From assembly GCA_030645475.1 (NCBI GenBank), contig JAUSMA010000029.1:1-64000 (forward strand): a DNA stretch of 64,000 nt, written 5' to 3'. Each line of letters starts with the position of its first letter. Position 1 is the first letter of the stretch. A model generated the notes under the pieces. It was not told the origin of the DNA. It searched no databases and was given only the letters and a program-made list of their open reading frames with translations. The position numbers and the translations under genes were made by a program. The stretch comes from Nitrospirota bacterium. GTDB lineage: Bacteria > Nitrospirota > Nitrospiria > Nitrospirales > Nitrospiraceae. This document shows positions 8,560 through 17,100 of the stretch, piece after piece.

Positions 8560-8913
8560 CTACGGAAGCAGCGCGTCTCCCGCGACGTTCGTGTATACCG
8601 GGGTGAAAATGAACCCCAATCCTGGAATGAGATACCACATGACCGACGTGTCAGATTGTACGATCCGTACCTTCGTGGCGCCGACTTTTTTGGCCTCATC
8701 CGCGAAGCTCTGGACGGTCGCGTTGAGTGTGGCGTCTCCCACGATCGGTTTGCTCATGAACAGGTTAATTGCATAGTTCCTCGTGTTGATGTGCGTCAGC
8801 TTGTCGCCGTCAACTCCTTTTATGCCGCGTAAATCACTCGCGGTATCGGTGATGGAGCAGCCGGCGCCAACTCCCATGACTAACACCAGCATCGCCATAG
8901 CGGAATATCTCAT
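8560..8913 (-). CDS. Small lipoprotein of unknown function
   Basis: This 117-residue protein begins with a short charged stretch, a hydrophobic core and a lipobox ending at GAGC (cysteine near residue 19), so it should be lipid-anchored. The rest contains no recognised domain; a second hydrophobic segment (YLIPGLGFIFTPVY) lies near the C-terminus. The start has an AGGAGGGA ribosome-binding site. A CRP/FNR-type palindrome sits 78 nt upstream with a TAGGCT -10-like element, so it is a likely member of the regulon described in the findings. Confidence 0.8.
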   Translation of the reverse strand: MRYSAMAMLVLVMGVGAGCSITDTASDLRGIKGVDGDKLTHINTRNYAINLFMSKPIVGDATLNATVQSFADEAKKVGATKVRIVQSDTSVMWYLIPGLGFIFTPVYTNVAGDALLP

Positions 8914-8964
8914 GGTTCCCTCCTGTGGATGGACACATGCCTGCGCATGTGTAAGTTCTGGTTA

Positions 8965-9008
8965 AGCCTATCTCACAAGCAGTCGGCAATCTGGTCACAA
9001 TTGCTCAC
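8965..9008 (-). promoter_or_regulatory. Candidate class II CRP/FNR-type promoter of the lipoprotein gene
   Basis: On the minus strand GTGAGCAATTGTGACCAG (8991-9008) is followed after 20 nt by TAGGCT (8965-8970). The palindrome matches the identical copies at 13755 and 23353 in 16 of 18 positions and would be centred near -41.5 of the start point. Confidence 0.65.
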
Positions 9009-9207
9009 ATTACAAATTAATGCGGAGTATGCGCAGCAACGTCTACTTGACGATAGTCGGCGAGGGGCGGCTCGCCTGTATTCTTCGGGCAGGGTCGTCA
9101 CGACAATACCCGATGACGGGTTTCTAGCCAGAAGATTTTGGAACCGACGGCTGATAGCAGGCGAAGAGTTACCGAAACTTCCATTGGGGCCAGACCTTTC
9201 CTCCAGA

Positions 9208-9251
9208 CTGAGCAATTGTGATCAGACGCTGAATCGTGCTCAGGGCAGACT
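9208..9251 (+). promoter_or_regulatory. Candidate class II CRP/FNR-type promoter of the DUF3309 gene
   Basis: CTGAGCAATTGTGATCAG at 9208-9225 is followed 20 nt later by CAGACT. It lies 229 nt before the DUF3309 start and is divergent from the site at 8991; the interval between the two (9009-9207) holds no supported gene. Confidence 0.6.
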
Positions 9252-9453
9252 AGACATAGTCCCGATCCGGACGCCGTGCGATGTTCCAGTGCCGGGCGGA
9301 CTTGCCGGTGAAGTTGATGAAGCAGGATCAGAGTCGGTTCGGTGAACGGCTAGAGATAGACCGAAGAGATGTGCTTGTCAGGGGTTCGCGTGGCCCATCG
9401 CTGAATACTATGGTGCGGGATAGATCGAACAGATCCTTAATCGGAGGTGATAT

Positions 9454-9606
9454 GTGAGCACAATACTTCTTGTCATTCTCATCCTTCTCCTTGTCGGCGC
9501 CTTGCCGACCTGGCCTCATAGCGCGAACTGGGGTTATGGCCCCAGCGGCGGACTCAGCTTGGTGCTCTTGGTGTTGCTCATTCTGTTGCTGACGGGTCGG
9601 CTGTAA
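9454..9606 (+). CDS. DUF3309-family small hydrophobic protein, copy 1
   Basis: This 50-residue peptide has two hydrophobic segments around the family core GALPTWPHSANWGYGPSGG, ending LLLTGRL. It starts with GTG after TCGGAGGTGAT; an overlapping ATG two bases earlier leads straight to a stop. DUF3309 proteins are small inner-membrane proteins linked to stress in many bacteria, with no known biochemical role. Two more copies lie at 25637 (intact) and 28850 (broken). It is followed by a BON lipoprotein 65 nt downstream, probably in the same transcript. Confidence 0.85.
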   Translation: MSTILLVILILLLVGALPTWPHSANWGYGPSGGLSLVLLVLLILLLTGRL

Positions 9607-9671
9607 CGGCTGCTTCACTATCTTCATAGGGCCTGACGGGCGCTCACGTGAGCAAAGAGAGGACTATTATC

Positions 9672-9980
9672 ATGATCCGAATTCCAAACGTTCTGATGAC
9701 GCTAGCTGCTTCCAGCTTGCTTATCATCGGTTGCCAATCGAATCCTCAGACCACGGGGCATTATATCGACGACGCGGGCATTACGACGGCGGTGAAGGCG
9801 CATCTTGCTACGGACGGTCCGCTCAAGACGATGACACAGATCAGCGTCAAGACCGTCGAGAACACCGTCTATCTCACCGGCGTGGCGGCAACTCCGCACG
9901 ATAAGAATCGAGCGGAGGAGATTGCACGCCAAGTGGAGGGGGGTTACACGGTTGTGAATAACATTACCGTTCAACCGTAG
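9672..9980 (+). CDS. BON-domain lipoprotein
   Basis: This 102-residue protein has a lipobox (LLIIGC, cysteine about residue 19) and a single BON domain (about residues 32-100: DAGITTAVKAHLATD to GYTVVNNITVQP). BON domains bind phospholipid surfaces and are common in osmotic-stress proteins such as OsmY. The ATG at 9672 follows AGAGAGG; a GTG 24 nt upstream is in frame but would extend before the signal. It lies downstream of DUF3309 copy 1 and is probably co-regulated. Confidence 0.87.
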   Translation: MIRIPNVLMTLAASSLLIIGCQSNPQTTGHYIDDAGITTAVKAHLATDGPLKTMTQISVKTVENTVYLTGVAATPHDKNRAEEIARQVEGGYTVVNNITVQP

Positions 9981-10308
9981 TGTTTGTCAGCGTTCAGCCC
10001 CGATACTCAAGTCAGCACTCTTCGGGGTGCATCGCCGGTCTAGCCTTTCCGACAACGACCGGGTTTCCTCTTTCATGTTGAATGGCCTCACCTCGGATAT
10101 GAACGAGAAATGGCACTAGTTGTTGTGCGCACAATCAAACCAGTCTGAGTTGCTGCCGCATTATTCTTGAATTGAAAGTGCCTAGCCGCGCAGATCGTCT
10201 TCTCCGAATCGAAACAAAATCCGCTGTTCGCTCCGCGCGTTGCGGAAAACGGCCGAGTGAGGCCGAGGTCCTATCGTATCATTGCCCTGGCGATTCAGCG
10301 GGAGCCTG

Positions 10309-10516
10309 CGATCTGTTGCTTGCCCACGTCGGGAGAGTCAATAAGCCTGAGACGGTTCATCCAAAGATCAGTCAAGGTATGCTGGCGGACATCGCCGGTA
10401 GTACGCACTGTCGCGTCAGTTGCTTCACGACTACGTTCCGCAAATTGGGCTTCATTGACGGCACCTGCGAGTTAACCGTACACAATTGCCCTCCTCAACA
10501 TCGTCCTTCACGACTA
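10309..10516 (+). pseudogene. Remnant of a CRP/FNR-family regulator (C-terminal HTH)
   Basis: The translated stretch LLLAHVGRVNKPETVHPKIS and what follows aligns with the C-terminal helix-turn-helix of the two larger CRP-like genes in this window. It retains HPKISQGMLADIAG and FRKLGFID, but TRSRV and SFF positions are altered. A frameshift then separates it from ALLNIVLHDY at about 10488-10520, the family C-terminus. The sensor domain is missing. It is therefore a decayed 3' fragment rather than a working gene, and it lies directly upstream of the palindromic promoter at 10591. Confidence 0.75.
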
Positions 10517-10590
10517 CGTCCCCTGTCATTATCGGTGCCTTCGTTCAGCGAAGGTGCGATCTTGCATGCCTTGAATAATATTTTTCAGAC

Positions 10591-10634
10591 CTGATCAGTT
10601 TTGACCAGCCTGGAATTAATCTACACGTCAGACT
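10591..10634 (+). promoter_or_regulatory. Candidate class II CRP/FNR-type promoter
   Basis: CTGATCAGTTTTGACCAG at 10591-10608 is followed 20 nt later by CAGACT, the same spacing and hexamer as at 9208. It lies 134 nt before the ATG of the SmbP-like lipoprotein gene. Confidence 0.6.
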
Positions 10635-10741
10635 GTAATCAGAGCTGAAGGGATTGCAGCAAGCGGTACTGGCTGCGCTGATGCGGTGACCGGGTTCAAT
10701 TCATTGTTTACAGGTTCTAACCGATTCAAGGAGGTGTCCCC

Positions 10742-11176
10742 ATGAGACAGGTCAAGAAGATTGGCGCATTCGCGGGTGGGTGCATGTTCGTGCTGACATT
10801 GGTTGCCTGCTCGTCGATGACGAGCGCACCAACGATCGACCCGAGCGTGAAGCATTTGCAAAAAGAGAATGCGTTTTATGACCGGAATGTCAACGCAGCC
10901 TATAACCATGCGCGAGCTGCCGAGATCGCAGGGGGCCAGGGCAATAACGGCTTGCTCGTCCACCATGCACAAATAGCCTTGGGGCAGGCGCAAGAGGCGC
11001 AACGGACAGGAAGTAATATGCCACTGGACGAGGCAGTCATGTCGCTGAGGAAATCGGTAGAAGAAGGCCAGCAAAATGCCACGCAAGATGCGATGCAATC
11101 TGCGAAGGATGCGCGCGAGAAGCTCTCGCATGCGGCTGACGTGCGCATCGTCGAAAGCGCCAATAAGATCTCCTAG
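10742..11176 (+). CDS. Lipoprotein with SmbP-like helical repeats
   Basis: This 144-residue protein has a lipobox (TLVAC, cysteine near 23). A helical region follows, with spaced histidines and alanines (NHARAAEIAGG, VHHAQIALGQAQ) resembling the small metal-binding protein SmbP of nitrifiers. A metal- or polyamine-buffering periplasmic role would fit, but the histidine density is lower than in SmbP, so this is tentative. AAGGAGG lies 8 nt before the ATG and a CRP/FNR-type palindrome lies upstream. The csbD gene follows 137 nt downstream. Confidence 0.75.
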   Translation: MRQVKKIGAFAGGCMFVLTLVACSSMTSAPTIDPSVKHLQKENAFYDRNVNAAYNHARAAEIAGGQGNNGLLVHHAQIALGQAQEAQRTGSNMPLDEAVMSLRKSVEEGQQNATQDAMQSAKDAREKLSHAADVRIVESANKIS

Positions 11177-11313
11177 GAGGCTGCACATGGAGAAGTGGCC
11201 GGCGGAAAGCTGGAGAGGCAAGCTGTCAGGAAATCGAGTGGCAGTGCCTGTTCTGCTGCTTCGTCGGCCTGTAGAAGTCGTAAATTCACATGACCCAATC
11301 AAGGAGGTGCAGC

Positions 11314-11541
11314 ATGAATGCAGATCAACTCAAAGGAAAATGGATGCAATTCAAAGGGGAACTGAAACAGCAGTACGGCAAGTTCACAGATGACGACCTG
11401 ACGCAGATCGAAGGCAATTACGATAAGTTCGTCGGCAAAGTTCAGGAACGGTACGGCGACAAAAAAGATGAGCTCATGAAATGGGCTGACCAATGGCATC
11501 TGAAGTCCGCGCCGGATACGACGAAGATCAAGACGCATTAA
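11314..11541 (+). CDS. CsbD-family stress protein, copy 1
   Basis: This 75-residue hydrophilic protein carries the CsbD core (KGKWMQFKGELKQQYGKFTDDD, QIEGNYDKFVGKVQERYG). CsbD proteins accumulate under general stress in many bacteria; their activity is unknown. AAGGAGG lies 6 nt before the ATG. It is followed 65 nt later by a double-BON protein, and the same csbD-BON order is detectable in a collapsed form at 23464-23747, so the pair was duplicated as a unit. Confidence 0.92.
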   Translation: MNADQLKGKWMQFKGELKQQYGKFTDDDLTQIEGNYDKFVGKVQERYGDKKDELMKWADQWHLKSAPDTTKIKTH

Positions 11542-11606
11542 CGGAAAGTCATCAAGACGAGAGAGAGATCGCTGGGCAATTTCACATTTCAGTGAGGGGG
11601 AAGACA

Positions 11607-12164
11607 ATGAACACAGGTTATGTACTGACACTTTGCACGGCCCTGGTTGTTGGTGGGGCATTCATCACCGGAGCAGTGACCGCTGCGGACAAGGCCGCAG
11701 AGAAGACTCCGATCAATGACACGTGGCTCACGGCGAAAACGAAGATCGCCCTTGCTGCCGATGGTCGGGTCAAAGGGCGGCACATCGATGTCGAGACCAC
11801 GAAGAACGTCGTAATGCTCCGAGGCAAGGTCGATTCCGACGCGGCCAAGCAGGCGGCGGAGGGCATTACCAAAATGCTTGATGGCGTCAAGACAGTGAAG
11901 AACGACCTCGAAGTGGTGGCTCCATCCAAGCGTGAAGCGGTGGAGGAGAAGGATGAGGCTATTACGGTACGCGTCCAAAAGAAGATTGCGAAGGACGCAC
12001 ATCTGAAGAAGGCTGATATTGCCGTTCAGACCAACGCGGGAGTTGTCTCGCTGACTGGCGAGGTCAAGGACCTCATGACCAGCGCTAATGCGTCCTGGAC
12101 GGCTTGGTTCGTGCCGGGGGTGAAGTCCGTGAAGAACGATCTCACGGTGAAAGAGAAGGCCTAA
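11607..12164 (+). CDS. Exported protein with two BON domains
   Basis: This 185-residue protein has a signal peptide (to about AVTAADKAAEK) and two BON domains, at about residues 35-105 and 115-180, each ending in the VKSVKNDL/VKTVKNDL motif. Layout and length match periplasmic OsmY-like proteins that bind membrane surfaces during osmotic stress. The ATG at 11607 follows GAGGGGGA. Co-transcription with csbD is likely. A 3' fragment of a close paralogue survives at 23713-23747. Confidence 0.9.
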   Translation: MNTGYVLTLCTALVVGGAFITGAVTAADKAAEKTPINDTWLTAKTKIALAADGRVKGRHIDVETTKNVVMLRGKVDSDAAKQAAEGITKMLDGVKTVKNDLEVVAPSKREAVEEKDEAITVRVQKKIAKDAHLKKADIAVQTNAGVVSLTGEVKDLMTSANASWTAWFVPGVKSVKNDLTVKEKA

Positions 12165-12254
12165 GGCATTGGGAAATGCCTCGCCCATTGTAGTTCGAAA
12201 CGACAGAGTCAGCGCAATCGGATACACCACAATTACGTACAAGGAGGTTATGTC

Positions 12255-12551
12255 ATGAAAAAGCTCATCGGGTTGTTCGTATGTGCAATGGCCATCGGTG
12301 TCGGCGCAGCATCCCTTTCATACGCAGCTGATGGCATGGCTGTGCAAGTCAACCAGACAGTCACCGGGGATCTGCTGAAGATCGACGGGGAGTTTTACGT
12401 GGTGAAGGACATGACCGGCAAGGAAATCCGCCTGCATGTCGACAAGACTACGACCCTGGATGGCTCCATCAATGTCGGCGAAAAAATCGAGGCCCAGGCT
12501 ACGGAAAAAAACCACGCCGTGTCCATTAAACACGTACAGCCAAAGAAGTAG
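12255..12551 (+). CDS. Small exported protein of unknown function
   Basis: This 98-residue protein has a clean signal peptide (cleavage after SYAA, about residue 24) and a short beta-rich domain (GDLLKIDGEFYVVKDMTGKE) similar in style to DUF5666-type folds. AAGGAGG lies 7 nt before the ATG. It sits in a run of small exported proteins after the BON gene. The protein at 37081 has repeats of a broadly similar pattern, which may be an analogy rather than homology. Confidence 0.75.
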   Translation: MKKLIGLFVCAMAIGVGAASLSYAADGMAVQVNQTVTGDLLKIDGEFYVVKDMTGKEIRLHVDKTTTLDGSINVGEKIEAQATEKNHAVSIKHVQPKK

Positions 12552-12668
12552 GTCGGCGGTGGAAATTCAAGCATAGAGAGCGGGCCAGTCTTTAGGATTG
12601 GCCTACTGTGCTCAAGAAGAGTTGGCCTTCTCGTCATGAGAGGGGGCCAACAGCAGGAGGGTTGTCTT

Positions 12669-13085
12669 ATGCGCATCATGACGTTGACTAGGCTTGTGGG
12701 GGCATTGGTTCTGGCAGGCGTCGGGCTCGTTACGACTGCCTGTAACACGTCCAAAGCCACGGTCGATACGTTCGCCAAGTTTACATCGAGCACGAGTCCT
12801 GGGGAGATGTTCGATGCCGATGGCTACGTCAAGCAAAGCCAAAAGGCGCGTCTGTTTGCCGCGGTCGCGTTCGAGAATCTTGAGCAGGACATCGCACGCG
12901 GGAATGGAGAATATCTCGCATCGTTGGACTTGTTGCTGGACATTCCAGCCGCGGAGCAGGAGGAGTTTAGGACGCGCGCTCAGAGCGCATATCCCTTCCT
13001 ATTCGCGTCCAATCGGCGGACGGCGGAAGGCCTATTGGCTATGCTGGCCCGCCAAAGAGCAGACGACCGAACCGACCGACAATAA
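12669..13085 (+). CDS. DUF3015-like lipoprotein
   Basis: This 138-residue protein has a lipobox (LVTTAC, cysteine near residue 25). The conserved-looking core SSTSPGEMFDADG and ENLEQDIARGNGEYLASLDLLL resembles DUF3015 proteins of unknown function. CAGGAGGG precedes the ATG at 12669; an earlier in-frame ATG at 12636 lacks a ribosome-binding site and would place residues before the signal peptide. It belongs to the small exported-protein cluster. Confidence 0.75.
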   Translation: MRIMTLTRLVGALVLAGVGLVTTACNTSKATVDTFAKFTSSTSPGEMFDADGYVKQSQKARLFAAVAFENLEQDIARGNGEYLASLDLLLDIPAAEQEEFRTRAQSAYPFLFASNRRTAEGLLAMLARQRADDRTDRQ

Positions 13086-13144
13086 ATAGGCTACGTGTAT
13101 CTGCCCGGACGTTCACCTTTATTTCTTAGCCCAAGGAGGCCGCT

Positions 13145-13528
13145 ATGTCGTTATTTAAAATGTTCATCGTGGGTGGATTGATCGCCGTAGGCGCGTTGTC
13201 TGCAGAGGCTGCGGATATGGAGCTGCAGCTGGTCGATAAGAACTGTTGGATCGAGGTGTTCGATGACACCAAGTACGACGCTGATGATCCCCATGTCAAA
13301 ATTCAGGGCCCCAAAGAGTACGCTTCGCTGAAGGATCTCAATGGTCGGGATTGGAACAATGACATTCAAAGCGTCATTGTCGGATCAAGCGCGACGGTGC
13401 TTGCCTATAAAGATAAGGATTTTAAAGCCACGGAGATCGCCTTCGCATCGGGGCAGCGCATTCCGGATCTGTCCAAGCTGGACATGTCCAACGACATTGA
13501 GTCGATGAAGATTGCCTGCGTGAAGTAG
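13145..13528 (+). CDS. Exported beta/gamma-crystallin-like protein
   Basis: This 127-residue protein has a signal peptide (cleavage after AEAA). A beta-rich domain follows with WIEVFDDTKYDAD, two DW/ND(I) turns (DWNNDIQSVIVG and MSNDIESMKIAC) and a cysteine pair that could form a disulfide. The NDI-S-x-x-(I/V) turns recall calcium-binding beta/gamma-crystallin domains. CAAGGAGG precedes the ATG. It is the last gene of the cluster and is followed by a strong hairpin. Confidence 0.7.
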   Translation: MSLFKMFIVGGLIAVGALSAEAADMELQLVDKNCWIEVFDDTKYDADDPHVKIQGPKEYASLKDLNGRDWNNDIQSVIVGSSATVLAYKDKDFKATEIAFASGQRIPDLSKLDMSNDIESMKIACVK

Positions 13529-13547
13529 CCGTCCGTCGGATCATGCT

Positions 13548-13576
13548 CGGGATGAGCACTGCACGTGCTCATCCCG
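13548..13576 (+). terminator. Strong hairpin after the crystallin-like gene
   Basis: CGGGATGAGCAC and GTGCTCATCCCG form a perfect 12-bp stem with a 5-nt loop, 20 nt after the stop codon. There is no T-run, so Rho-assisted termination or 3'-end protection are both possible. Confidence 0.6.
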
Positions 13577-14190
13577 GCATGTCCTGCCGGTCGACCTGGA
13601 CAGCGGGCGGCGGTCTTTCTGGCTGCGAGACCGTCGTGCAGGCACACGTTCACCGAAAAACAGGGAATCGTCCTTCGCCAGTAGTTTTCCCTTCACGAGA
13701 CTTGTGGGCTCCGACCACGCGAGCGTGAAATTGCCTGCCTCTGGATTCTTCAGGCTGAGCAATTTTGACCAGACGGCCTTCCGTCGAGTTGGATAGAGTT
13801 GAAAAAAACTTTGCGCGCGTGGATTGCTAGCGTGCTGCCTTGTGACGAGCCTTCGATCGGTCAGGCCTCTGGCACGCACCTCCCTCCTCATGTCAGGCGC
13901 GGCGAGCGAGGAGTTCCTGGACTCCTACAGTCTGACGTAGATCGCAGTTGCGCGGGTGTTGCCAGGATCAACGGTCCAAGGGGAAGGATGCAGCCGCTGC
14001 TCACTCAGTCTACTCGCCAGCGCTCGATCTTCTGTTTCGCATTGGACGTCGACATACACGTTGGCCTTGAGACCTTCGTCTCGACCCGAACGTGGCCTTC
14101 GGTCGGACGCGCCGAAGAGCGGCATCCACATCCTTCACCTGATTGCGGACTGGTTCGCAAGACCTCGCCTCGAAGAAAGAGACCTCATAG
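13577..14190. other. Leader region of the cyclic glucan synthase gene
   Basis: I see no credible gene in these 614 nt. They hold the palindromic promoter at 13755 and a leader of almost 390 nt before the synthase start. Open frames here (for example from a TTG at 13799) lack ribosome-binding sites and known domains. Confidence 0.5.
13755..13799 (+). promoter_or_regulatory. Candidate class II CRP/FNR-type promoter of the cyclic glucan synthase
   Basis: CTGAGCAATTTTGACCAG at 13755-13772 is followed 21 nt later by TAGAGT (13794-13799). The palindrome and its next two bases are identical to the copy at 23353. The nearest supported downstream gene is the glucan synthase at 14191. Confidence 0.65.
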
Positions 14191-17100
14191 ATGAAGGTCC
14201 GCAGCAAGATCAATCTCAGCAGCTTGCTCCATCTGAGAGCAAGCTTTCCTGAAAACGATTTGGCAGAAAAATACGCCGGTGGCGAGCCTCCGCTGCGTTC
14301 GGAGCTTTTTAGCGCCGATCAAATGGAACAACATGGCAAGATTTTGGCTGGTCAGCACCAGTTAAGTCCGGGACAGGCCCCAGACCAGCTTCTAAGCAGG
14401 CTGGCTGAGAATGAAGACGTGCTGGTCGGCGTGCGCGATCTGTTGGCCGAAGCGGTCAAGGCGAACCGCCGGATTACGCCGGCGGGGGAATGGCTGCTCG
14501 ATAATTTCTATCTCATCGAAGAGCAGATTCGCACGGCCAAGAGACATTTGCCCAAGGGGTACAGCCGGGAGCTGCCTCGCTTACTGAATGGCTCATCGGT
14601 CGGGCTTCCACGTGTGTATGCCATCGCGCTTGAAACGATCTCGCATGGCGATGGACGAGTCGATCCGGGAAGCCTCAGCCGTTTCGTGGCGGCCTACCAA
14701 ACGATGACCAGCCTCACGTTAGGCGAATTATGGGCCATCCCGATTATGCTCCGCCTGGCCCTGATCGAGAATCTCCGGCGCGCAGCCACGCGCATCGCCG
14801 CGCACAGGATCGACCGTAATCGCGCCGACTACTGGGCGGATCAGATGATGGAGATCGCCGAAAAGGATCCCAAAAGTCTGATTCTGGTGACAGCGGATAT
14901 GGCGCGGTCGAGCCCGCCAATGGCGAGTGCGTTTGTAGCGGAGTTCGCGCGCCGGCTGCAGGGACAGAGCCCCGCATTGGCGTTGCCCCTCACCTGGATC
15001 GAGCAGCAGCTCTCCGAGTCCGGCCTGACGATTGAACAGTCGGTGCAATCGGAAAACCAACAGCAGGCCGTCGATCAGGTCTCCATCAGCAACAGCATCG
15101 GCAGTCTCCGGTTTCTGGGCACGATGGACTGGCGCACGTTCGTTGAGACGATGAGTGTGGTCGAGCAGACGCTGCGGGAGGATCCCGCAGCCGCCTACGG
15201 CAAGATGGACTTTGCGACCCGCGATCGCTACCGCCATGTGGTGGAGAAAATGGCGAGGAGTAGCCGGCTCTCCGAAAGCGAAGTGGCGCGCCATGCGATC
15301 CGTCTCGCGCAGCAGAGCGCGAGCGGGCATGGCGGCGACCGTCGAGAAATCCATGTTGGGTTCTACCTGATCGACAAGGGGGTGCCGCAGCTCGAACGAA
15401 CGGCAGAGGTGCGCCTCTCCACATACGACGCGCTTCAGCAAGCGAGCAGCCGGGTTCCGTTGCTCCTGTATGTCGGCACGATCGCGTTGATGACGGGGGG
15501 CTTCACCGGCGGCTTGCTGGCACAGGTGTCTATCGAGGGTATGGAGGGTTGGGTCCTCGCGCTGGCCGGCCTCCTGTCCCTGCTCGGCACTAGTCAATTG
15601 GCGGTGGCGCTGGTGAATTGGCTTACAACAAGGCTGGTGACACCACATGCGCTGCCGCGACTGGACCTCACCGGCGGCATCCCCCCGGAGTTGCGCACGC
15701 TGGTCGTGGTTCCGACGATGCTGAGCAGCATTGAACATATCGATGAGCTGACCGAAGCGCTCGAAGTCCGGTTTCTGGCCAATCGAGACGAATACCTATA
15801 TTTCGGCCTGTTGACCGACTTTCGAGACGCGCATGAGGAAACACTTCCTGAAGATGAGCCCCTCTTGCGGCTGGCTCAGAAGAGAGTCGAAGCGCTGAAT
15901 GAAAAGTACAGAGAGGTGACGCGCGATGCGTTCTTTCTGTTTCATCGCCCCCGCCGGTGGAATCCTGAGGAACGGATCTGGATGGGATATGAGCGAAAAC
16001 GAGGAAAACTTGCCGACTTAAACCAGCTGCTTCGCGGTGGCTCACCGGATCGCTTCTCACTGATCGTCGGTGAGACGACCGTGCTGTCGAACGTGCAATA
16101 CGTGATCACCCTCGACACGGATACACAATTGCCGCGCGATGCGGCGCGGCAGTTCGTGGGCGCGATGGCACATCCGCTGAATCGTGCGCGATACGACGAA
16201 GCCAAACAGCGGGTCTGCGAAGGATATGGCATCCTGCAGCCACGCGTCGCCGTGAGCCTCCCAGGCACGAGCCGATCGCACTATGCGCGACTCCACGGGA
16301 GTGAGCCAGGTATCGATCCCTATACGCGCGCCGTCTCCGATGTCTACCAGGACCTGTTCGCTGAAGGTTCGTTCATCGGTAAGGGGATCTATGAGGTAGA
16401 CGCGTTCGAACGCGCCCTCGCAGGCCGCTGTCCCGAGAACCGGATTCTCAGCCACGATCTGCTGGAAGGATGCTACGCGCGGGCTGGGCTGTTGAGCGAT
16501 GTGCACTTATACGAGGAGAATCCCTCTTGCTACAGCGTGGATATGAGCCGGCGGCACCGCTGGATCCGTGGAGATTGGCAGCTTGCGGGGTGGATCCTGC
16601 CGCGCGTCCCAGGTCCCGGAGGGCGGCGTCAGAAGAATCCGCTCTCCGGACTGTCTCGATGGAAGCTCTTCGATAACCTCCGGCGAAGTCTCGTCCCGTC
16701 GGCATTGACCCTCCTGTTGCTGCTCGGCTGGACGGTCGTATCCCCGTTCTGGTTGTGGACCCTGTCGGTGATCGGCATCGTCCTGATTCCTCCTATACTC
16801 GCCGCGATTCTCGATCTGTTTCAGAAGCCGGAGGATGTGTTGCCGGAGCAGCATGCCGCCACCGCGCTCCGCACGGCCGGCCGCCACGTCCTTCAGACGG
16901 TTTTGACGATCGCATTCCTTCCCTACGAGGCGTTCGTCAGTGTGGATGCGATTGTGCGCACGATCTGGCGAATGGCGGTCACGCAGACACGACTGCTGGA
17001 GTGGAGCCCGTCAAGTCACCCGGATCTCGATCGCCGCACAGACCTCGTCGCCTACTGTCGGACGATGTGGCTCGGACCCGTTCTTGCCACGGCCGCAGTG

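Noticed and set aside
11187-11393. An ORF after a good ribosome-binding site (TAGGAGG) between the SmbP-like gene and csbD
   Set aside because: It overlaps the start of csbD in another frame and its product has no recognisable features. The ribosome-binding site may be a relic.
13799-14194. A forward frame starting MKKTLRAW between the promoter at 13755 and the glucan synthase
   Set aside because: It has a TTG start without a ribosome-binding site, no signal peptide or domain, and biased composition.
14728-15738. A 336-codon open frame antisense to the cyclic glucan synthase
   Set aside because: It lies wholly inside a well-supported gene, lacks a ribosome-binding site and known domains, and its histidine/arginine/glutamine-rich product is typical of antisense frames in high-GC DNA.
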